Source: Diphasiastrum complanatum (taxonomy: Eukaryota; Streptophyta; Lycopodiopsida; Lycopodiales; Lycopodiaceae). From it: 64,000 bases of DNA. Of the stretch, positions 57,688-64,000 are shown piece after piece. Each line of letters begins with the position of its first letter. The stretch's first letter is position 1. The translations under genes and the position numbers were made by a program. Where the stretch lies: contig CM055100.1 of assembly GCA_029204225.1 (NCBI GenBank), positions 9,617,058-9,681,057 of the forward strand. The letters are read 5' to 3'. A model generated the notes under the pieces. It saw nothing but the letters and a program-made list of their open reading frames with translations, did no database searches and was not told the DNA's origin.

Positions 57688-60599
57688 GTATGGAAATCAC
57701 GATTCTCTGTTGATTGCTTTGCTTGATGATGAATTTTCTGACGAAAAAATGAGCAAGCGCTTGCGTTTTTATCTAAGATTTTGAAAGATGCAGGAGTTTT
57801 CGTACTAGTTACGTCAATATTTTCTTAGATCTTTCTTTGTTCATCGTTCTTTTACATTTTAAGCCCCGGCTGCCTTGAAATTGCAGTTGTTTTGTTACTT
57901 ACATCAAGCATGTCTAAATATGTCTTAATGTTTCAGCACTTGATAAGCAAGTTCGATCATTATCATGAAGGATTTCTTTTTTCTTGGATTATCATGATTG
58001 TTTTTCGGGATCGATGACAAATAATAGCAAGACAGGGCTGTTATGACTGAGGATGCTATCAGCATGTTCGGCGTATTTAGTGTAGTGTTAGTTTCTCTTA
58101 AGCTGTAGCAGATATTTGCTTGATTCATATTCGTTGTTGGAGAGTAACAGTATTCTTCCATTTGCGATATTATCGGACTCGACCAGCTTTAGGGCGGTTT
58201 TATCCTTCAATCATCTGCTTTTGAGGTCTACTTCTTGTCGGGGACGTTTATACGTACGGCATGGTAATATGGTTGCATGAAAGCTGACGCAACCTCTAGT
58301 TTATTATCAATGCTTCGTTTTTTAATAAAGCTTCGAAGGTATGTAATATGTATTATTCCCTAGTCTTCTACGTCCTTTTTTCTGCGAGTGAAGTAGTAAC
58401 TGATTTTCTGGTTTGAGCGATGCTTCGCTTCAGAAAATGTTTTGTATTATGCTATAGAGAGGAAACATGCATATTAATCTTAAGGGAAAGAAAATGTTCC
58501 GTAAGTAGGTAGGTTGGCAGCCACACTCCTCTTGAATTGGATCTAAGCTTCGTTATTTTTGGATTCCGAGCCTCTTACATTTACCTGTTACTGCTGGCGC
58601 TACCCTTCGTTGACATTATCTTCCTGGTCCGTATCTCAGTGCCATCATGTTGTGTACGCTGTCACAGATAAAAAATTCAACGTTTCTTAAATTTACCCGT
58701 TTGCTGCAAATGTAGATCAATACTAAGGGCGCTACCCTTCGTTGACATTATCTTCTTACTCCGTGTCTCAGTGCCATCATGTTGTGTACGCTGTCACATA
58801 TACTAATTAGGACATCCTTGAAAGAACGAGTACTGTTCTATGTGTTGCAAACAATATCAGTCAATAAGTTGTTGAGATTGTTGCTTGTGGCGTGCACATT
58901 TTGTAGTGGAATATGTCTGATTGAGCTATTCCGTCTCTTATTAGCTTTTGGAAGCTATCATACCAGATCGCGGTTCATGAATGTACGTTCAGAGTTCTCT
59001 GGTACATGATACACATAAAGTATGTCCGTTACAGATTATGATGTGTTGATGTTGAAATAAAGTTGAAGGATGGTTTGGTCAAACTATGAATGCAGATCTA
59101 GAAACCATAGAGATGGGAAAAGGTGTGCCGTGAGTCTTAAGTAGTGTTTCTTTTTTATGACGAACCGTTCTTGGGACCACTTAGCATGGTTTGTTGTAGG
59201 CACTATAAAGAGTTCAAAGAAAAAAAGAGATAAAGAAAGTATTATAACTGTGTGTACTAGAGATCTATATAAGTTTCTGAGGCACCCAATTTCAAAAGCA
59301 AACAAAGAGGCCTTTAAAACACAAATCCGTAGATATATCCTTCATAAACTGATTAATCTTGTTTGTTTGAACCTTGTTTTTTGGTCTGTAGGTTGCACTA
59401 TGTCTACAAAGTTGGGTCCCTTAAAAGAAGTTAGCAGCTCTGTGTTTTGGAGTATCCATGTCTCATTCTAGTAGACCCTCTTACTAACAGCAGTTGCTTG
59501 AGCTGATACATGCAAAAAATTTCATCAAAATCAATATTTTGGCTTCACCACTGTTCTAACGAACATCCCAAGAGAACCACATGCTAAATATAAGACTAAG
59601 ACATCTTTCATCCTCCTCAACAATCATGATCCCGGTTGTGGTGTTCTTCGGCTTTGAAGTTTGTCATCGTTGTAGCCTAGTACCTCAATGTGCCTAGACA
59701 TAAGATTTTACTATGATAGAACCTTACGTTTTGCTTCTTGAACTCCTTAGTGATGGCTGGTGGATGTGCCTGTAGCGCTCTTCTAAGTGTCGTACAGAAG
59801 TTAGTATGTATAACAGACTGTATTCACTACTGTTGCAAAACTTCGATATAGTTGGAGCAACAAGCATTGAGTTCCTGAAAGTACCTGCGAAGTGAAGAGG
59901 GTAGAACTTGTTGGAGGGATATGGCTTGATTGAAGGCATCAATATCTAGTTGAGATGTCAACAAGGCTTGCAACATTTCACAAGAAAAATATCATCACCG
60001 GGATGATTCACAGAAGTTTTATTCTCATAAGCCAGTGAACCACCCTTAACTTTTATGCTTGCAATGTGGTCTCTGCGCTATCTCCTCGTTATGGTGAATC
60101 ATTACCTGTACCTTTGAAGTGAAAATTTCAAAAAAACTAATGTTACTGTTGAAGATAGAATTTCACAGTATATCGATTTAGATTGTAGTGTGATGTAAGG
60201 ACAATGTTTTAGTAGTGAATGCCACTTATTAAACGAAATTTTCTTCCTTTCAACTAGATTTTTCCTTCTCTCCAGTTTTACTTTTTCTGCTCGAAATTCA
60301 AAAACTGCTCTGGAAATTTTACTGATGTATCTGATTGTTGCAAGTTGAATATGAAGCGAACATCCAATTTTCTTCATGTTCTTGCTGGTTTTGTCAATCA
60401 GCCATGGATTTTAAATACTATTATTGATATTTAAGTTTCTGAAATATTTTCTCCGGAGAAGTCAATACTGACCAGGCTTCAATTGGCAGACTATTATTTT
60501 TTCTAAATTTGAAACTTTCTATAAGAATAATCTGCCTTGTCATGAAGAAGTTTGTCACTCGGCAAGTTGCTTTATTTGCATTCATTTTTATGTTTGCAG
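57688..60599 (+). other. Long 5'-UTR intron of LRAT copy 2
   Basis: AT-rich, GT at 57688 and TTTGCAG at 60593-60599. It contains a direct repeat (58596-58671 and 58727-58800) and the segment shared with the region before LRAT copy 1. No separate gene was recognised inside. Confidence 0.4.
58596..58800 (+). repeat. Direct repeat of about 73 bp
   Basis: GGCGCTACCCTTCGTTGACA and TCAGTGCCATCATGTTGTGT occur in order at 58596-58671 and again at 58727-58800, about 130 bp apart. Confidence 0.9.
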
Positions 60600-60629
60600 G
60601 ACACCATTTGAAACTTGGGAGTAGGATTC

Positions 60630-61364
60630 ATGGGCCTTTTATCAAATAGAATCGAGAGGGAGGAACTGCAGCCAGGTGATCATATATATGCTTGGCGAAA
60701 TGCATACATCTATGCACACCATGGGATTTATTGTGGTGATGGAAAAGTGATCCATTTCACAAGGGGAAGGAATGAAGAACTTGGAACTGGCACCTTCTTG
60801 GATTCATTGACCTCAAGTTCACGACCTGGCCCCACTAGCACCACTTGCGAAATATGTGGTACTAATGCAGATAGTCAGGGTGTTCTGCTGTCCTGTCTGG
60901 ATTGCTTTCTGTTGGGTTGTCCACTGTACCGCTTTGAATATGGCACGAGCTTCACGACATTTGTTGTCAAAGCTCGAGGCGGTACATGCACAACTGCTAG
61001 TTCTGATCCTTCCGAGCTTGTTCTTCATAGAGCCTATTACCTGCTTAACAATGGATTTGGTTGCTATCACATCTTTCATAATAATTGCGAAGATTTTGCT
61101 ATCTATTGCAAGACTGGATTACTTGTGACTGAGAGAAATGGGATTGGAAGGAGTGGACAGGCCATATCATTTTTAGGTGCCCCATTGAGTGCTGTTGTCT
61201 CTACTCCTTTGCGTTTCCTCATGGTAAACCCTCTGGGCTTAGTGGCTGTTACAGCTGGAATATACAGCTTTAGTAGATATGCAGCAGATATAGGTGTTCG
61301 AAGTGATGTTGCGAAAGTTGATGTTGAAGATCTAGCTGTCAATCTTGGTTGGCAGCGCTCCTGA
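60630..61364 (+). CDS. LRAT/NC-domain family protein, copy 2
   Basis: Seen: 244 codons in a single open exon from the ATG at 60630; the frame extends five codons further up but without ATG, and the acceptor at 60599 lies just before. The LRAT core reads PGDHIYAWRNAY (15-26), H30 and H42 in HHGIY...KVIHF, and Cys153 in NNCEDFAIYC, the catalytic His-His-Cys set of the LRAT/HRASLS group (NlpC/P60 fold). CEIC (73-76) and CLDC (89-92) form two Cys pairs that could bind a metal. Residues about 180-220 are hydrophobic and could anchor the tail in a membrane. In animals this family transfers acyl groups through a thioester; in plants the substrate is unknown. Length and integrity look normal. Possible G-box promoter and long 5' intron. 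Paralogue: copy 1 at 40045. Confidence 0.9.
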   Translation: MGLLSNRIEREELQPGDHIYAWRNAYIYAHHGIYCGDGKVIHFTRGRNEELGTGTFLDSLTSSSRPGPTSTTCEICGTNADSQGVLLSCLDCFLLGCPLYRFEYGTSFTTFVVKARGGTCTTASSDPSELVLHRAYYLLNNGFGCYHIFHNNCEDFAIYCKTGLLVTERNGIGRSGQAISFLGAPLSAVVSTPLRFLMVNPLGLVAVTAGIYSFSRYAADIGVRSDVAKVDVEDLAVNLGWQRS

Positions 61365-62215
61365 CTTCACTTGGACAAGGATTATTAGAATCAAGGCTTT
61401 AGACTGGATTGTAGTATCAGTATGGTGCTAGTTGTGCTGGCTGGTTGACTGTGCAGTTAAAAAGATTCTGAGGGGTAGTAGTGTCCAGCCATATGGAAGT
61501 AGTCCTTGACAATTGCTATGATATGGATTATGTAGGTTAGTCCTAATGAAGGCATTTGCTGATCAAGCGTTTTAATTATTTGTAATAGCTAAGCTAGTCT
61601 GGACTTGAAGTTGAGGTTGCTTCTAAAAGCGAGTATTGGGTATCTGATGAACATAATGAAATAAGGGCACATCTTTACTCAAGAGCCCACATATTTTACC
61701 TACTGACAGACGTAAATATTTCCTTTGCTTATGAAGATACCACCAAGCTTAAAAAAACTAAGGTGTGGCTGTATCACCTGATAGAACAGTTTGAAGGTTC
61801 TGCTTTGGCTATGTGCAATGCCTATGTTTTCGATTTTTTTAGGAAATTCAGTTTATGAAAGCAGGTGAGAAAATACCTTGTTTCATGAAAAAATAAAATA
61901 TGTTCTCCGCCATGCATCAATATTAGTACCAGTGCCCTTACCTTAATTCAACTAAAAAAAGAAATGCAGATGGTGACTGGTCCAGCATACAAGCATTGCA
62001 CAACATTGAGCAGGTCTGAACTTGCTCTAGACTTGCAAAATAGGTGCCAAATCTAAGACAACCCTCAGTATATCGAAAGTAGCAGAGCTGCAACTTTTGG
62101 GATACATTCTAACAGAAGCTGTGTTTGACAAGGTAAAAGGCCTTGAAGTGTCCTTAGGTTGCGCCTTTTTGAACATAGTCTTAAAGGCTGGGCCTTTCGA
62201 ATGTATCCGCCAATT
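61365..62215. other. 3' flank of LRAT copy 2
   Basis: No gene; no perfect AATAAA near the stop. AT-rich 3' UTR and intergenic DNA. Confidence 0.4.
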
Positions 62216-62416
62216 TGCACAGGCAGTACATGCCAGGTGCGCACCCAATGGTGTACCTTTAGTGAGAGATCGTTGTTGACACAAGGACAATCTCTCACTG
62301 AAGGTGCATTATTGGACGTTGGGTGCACCTTTAGTGAGAGATTGTCATTTACACAAGGACAATCTCTCACTAAAGGTGCATTGTTGGGTGCACACCTGGC
62401 ATTTATTGCCTGTGCA
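62216..62416. mobile_element. Foldback element: two hairpins inside an outer palindrome
   Basis: Outer arms 62216-62250 (TGCACAGGCAGTACATGCCA...) and 62379-62416 (ends TTGCCTGTGCA) are inverted complements. Inside lie two hairpins, each with arms of ACCTTTAGTGAGAGAT and ATCTCTCAC(T)-type sequence (62252-62308 and 62328-62380) around short loops with ACACAAGGACA. No ORF of note. It fits a foldback-type MITE; transcribed, it would form a long hairpin RNA. Confidence 0.8.
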
Positions 62417-64000
62417 TTTTTCATCTTCAGGCACCAATGGTTATGGCCAGCTTACTGGTACTAACTCTTTCTATTGTCAATGGTGCATTCTGTCCACCAG
62501 CTATGCTTTCTATTTGGTTATGAGCATGTCGACAAGCTGGAGTGATACAAATTTACATCTTGTTTATCATAGCCTCCTCCCTATGTCAATCAAGATTCTC
62601 TTTTTGTTGTTTCCATGTACTATTTGAGATTTCCAATTGTGAGTGTTTCAAACAAATTTGTATGTGAAATGTGGCGAACGTAAAGTTCTGTGTTTTATAT
62701 ATTTACATATATGATTTGAGATTTTGAATTGCCTGTGTGTGTTATATATATATGTGTGTGTTTGTGTTTGTTTCACAATTGCACGCCCACATCTGGAATT
62801 GAAATTTGGAGAGTGATCCGAATCATGACCCCCGATTCGTTGGGGGCACAATTTGTGATTCGTTTGGTTTTGTTTTTTGAATTTTTTATTTTTTGGAAAA
62901 AGTTGTATACAATATGGTGTTAGCAAAGAAATATAAAAAGAAAGAAATAAAACACCGTGACATGTGTATTGTAAGTTTACGTGTGAGTAATTGTTAATAA
63001 ACTTCTACCATGGGATGTGTGTTATAAGACTATGAGTTGAAGCTTAATAAGGTAAACTTCTAAAACTAAGCTTAGAAATAAAAGATTTCAAGTTTAAGTT
63101 TTAAGTTTAGGAACTCAAGTTTCTAAGTTAGAAGTTGTGAGACTTAGAATAGCAAGTAAGAAGAATAATCCCATAAGTTACGGGAAAACTTATGGAAGGT
63201 CTTTTTGCTATAAGAAGAGAGTCATTTTCTTTGTAAACAACACATTGAGATTATGCTAATTGCAATATTGTGATTTGATCTCTCTATTTCCGTGTGTTTC
63301 CTTTGGAAGGTGAATACCTTGAGGGAAGGTGCTCGGGCCTCCTCTTGCCTCTTTTTCATAAAAAATTTTGTGTGGCATATTTATGTTTAATTTATGCTTA
63401 TGTAACCGCAATTGTTATCATTATCATTTTTCTTTGCGTGTTAGATAGATTTAGATTAGCGGGTATGCTAGTTGGGCAAGCTAAAGCAAGCCCTAGATTA
63501 AGCTTAGTTAAATTAGATTGTTAATATTAGTTTTATGAGCATCAGTTGGGAAAGCTTTGATGCTTTCTCCTTCTCATTATTGTTTTAAATTTTATGTAGA
63601 TCATAAAAAGTGGATGGACTGCTCTACCACTTGCTACAATCCGAACCATGGATAGATCTAGCCATCGCACAAATAGTATTTATGTCCAACATTGGCGTCG
63701 TCGTCGCTTTTTAAGTTTTCTTACATTTTTTTTTTTTTTATGTTGCTACGTGCTCGTGTGCGTGTTTGCATGTTATCATTTTTACACTGTTGTCTTTTCT
63801 CCAAGTCCTAACAGAGCTGCTGAGCAACCTATCAAGTCGGGGGGGCTTCTTGTGCTGCGTTACACATTCCCTTATACTCTGCTTCTGTTGTAGATAAAGC
63901 AACTGTACTTTGCTTTTTACTAGACCAAGAAAAGCAACTGCCACAAAGCTGGAATACATCCCTACTAATTGATTATACAGCATAACATCAAATGGTTGTG
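62417..64000. other. Unassigned 3' end, possibly LTR-like
   Basis: AT-rich, with a GT/TA microsatellite at about 62737-62770. Around 63690-63705 CCAACATTGGCGTCGTCG resembles an LTR end followed by a gypsy-type PBS (TTGGCGCC), but no matching LTR copy lies in the window. No gene recognised. Confidence 0.3.

Noticed and set aside
60615-60629. Longer N-terminus for LRAT copy 2
   Set aside because: The five extra codons begin with TTG, not ATG, and copy 1 aligns at the ATG 60630.
62252-62380. Hairpins as transcription terminators
   Set aside because: Plant genes do not use intrinsic hairpin terminators; the nested palindrome fits a foldback element better.

Overview
This window is nuclear DNA from a flowering plant. 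The evidence is a five-exon GDSL esterase gene with GT-AG introns, two plant-type LRAT/NC-domain genes with upstream acceptor sites, a dense layer of decayed Ty1/copia and Ty3/gypsy LTR retrotransposons with plant primer-binding sites, and long CT microsatellites. The species cannot be fixed from the sequence alone. No rRNA, tRNA or CRISPR array was recognised by eye.

Layout. 1-9.4 kb: copia and gypsy wreckage, including two tandem head-to-tail pieces of one copia family (3.06-5.97 kb) and a gypsy gag whose capsid part is inverted relative to its zinc knuckle. 9.6-11.6 kb: an intact-looking GDSL esterase/lipase gene, 399 aa. 12.8-19.2 kb: two copia elements in a row, each with gag and RT on the + strand but the integrase region on the - strand; the second also carries a terminal-inverted-repeat insertion inside gag. 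19.2-24.4 kb: AT-rich sequence interrupted by a short, internally deleted gypsy-like element (21586-23463) with an unfamiliar gag-like ORF. 24.4-26.9 kb: inverted copy of the copia LTR, then another copia remnant whose RNase H reading frame is interrupted by 177 nt of CT. 27.3-30.1 kb: minus-strand copia with LTR and RT/RNase H. 32-37.6 kb: several gypsy gag remnants, then the LTR, PBS and gag of a plus-strand relative of the 27-30 kb copia. 37.8-38.3 kb: CA-rich and poly-G duplicated block. 40.0-40.7 kb: LRAT copy 1, frame-disrupted. 42.5-42.8 kb: CT arrays. 44.55-50.02 kb: the best-preserved copia (minus strand), abutting the pol of a minus-strand gypsy element (50.02-53.34 kb). 57.5-61.4 kb: LRAT copy 2, intact, with G-box promoter motifs and a probable untranslated first exon. 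62.2-62.4 kb: a palindromic foldback element.

Only two genes look clearly functional: the GDSL esterase and LRAT copy 2. LRAT copy 1 is a diverged duplicate about 20 kb upstream; its homology extends into the 5' intron, so it arose by DNA duplication rather than retroposition, and the copia and gypsy elements now fill the space between the copies.

I see no convincing new biological system. The observations most worth a second look are the recurrent internal inversions in separate LTR elements, CT microsatellites that grew from short CT runs already present in retrotransposon sequence, a possible exitron in the LRAT pair, an in-frame stop-free last intron in the GDSL gene, and the nested palindrome at 62.2 kb.
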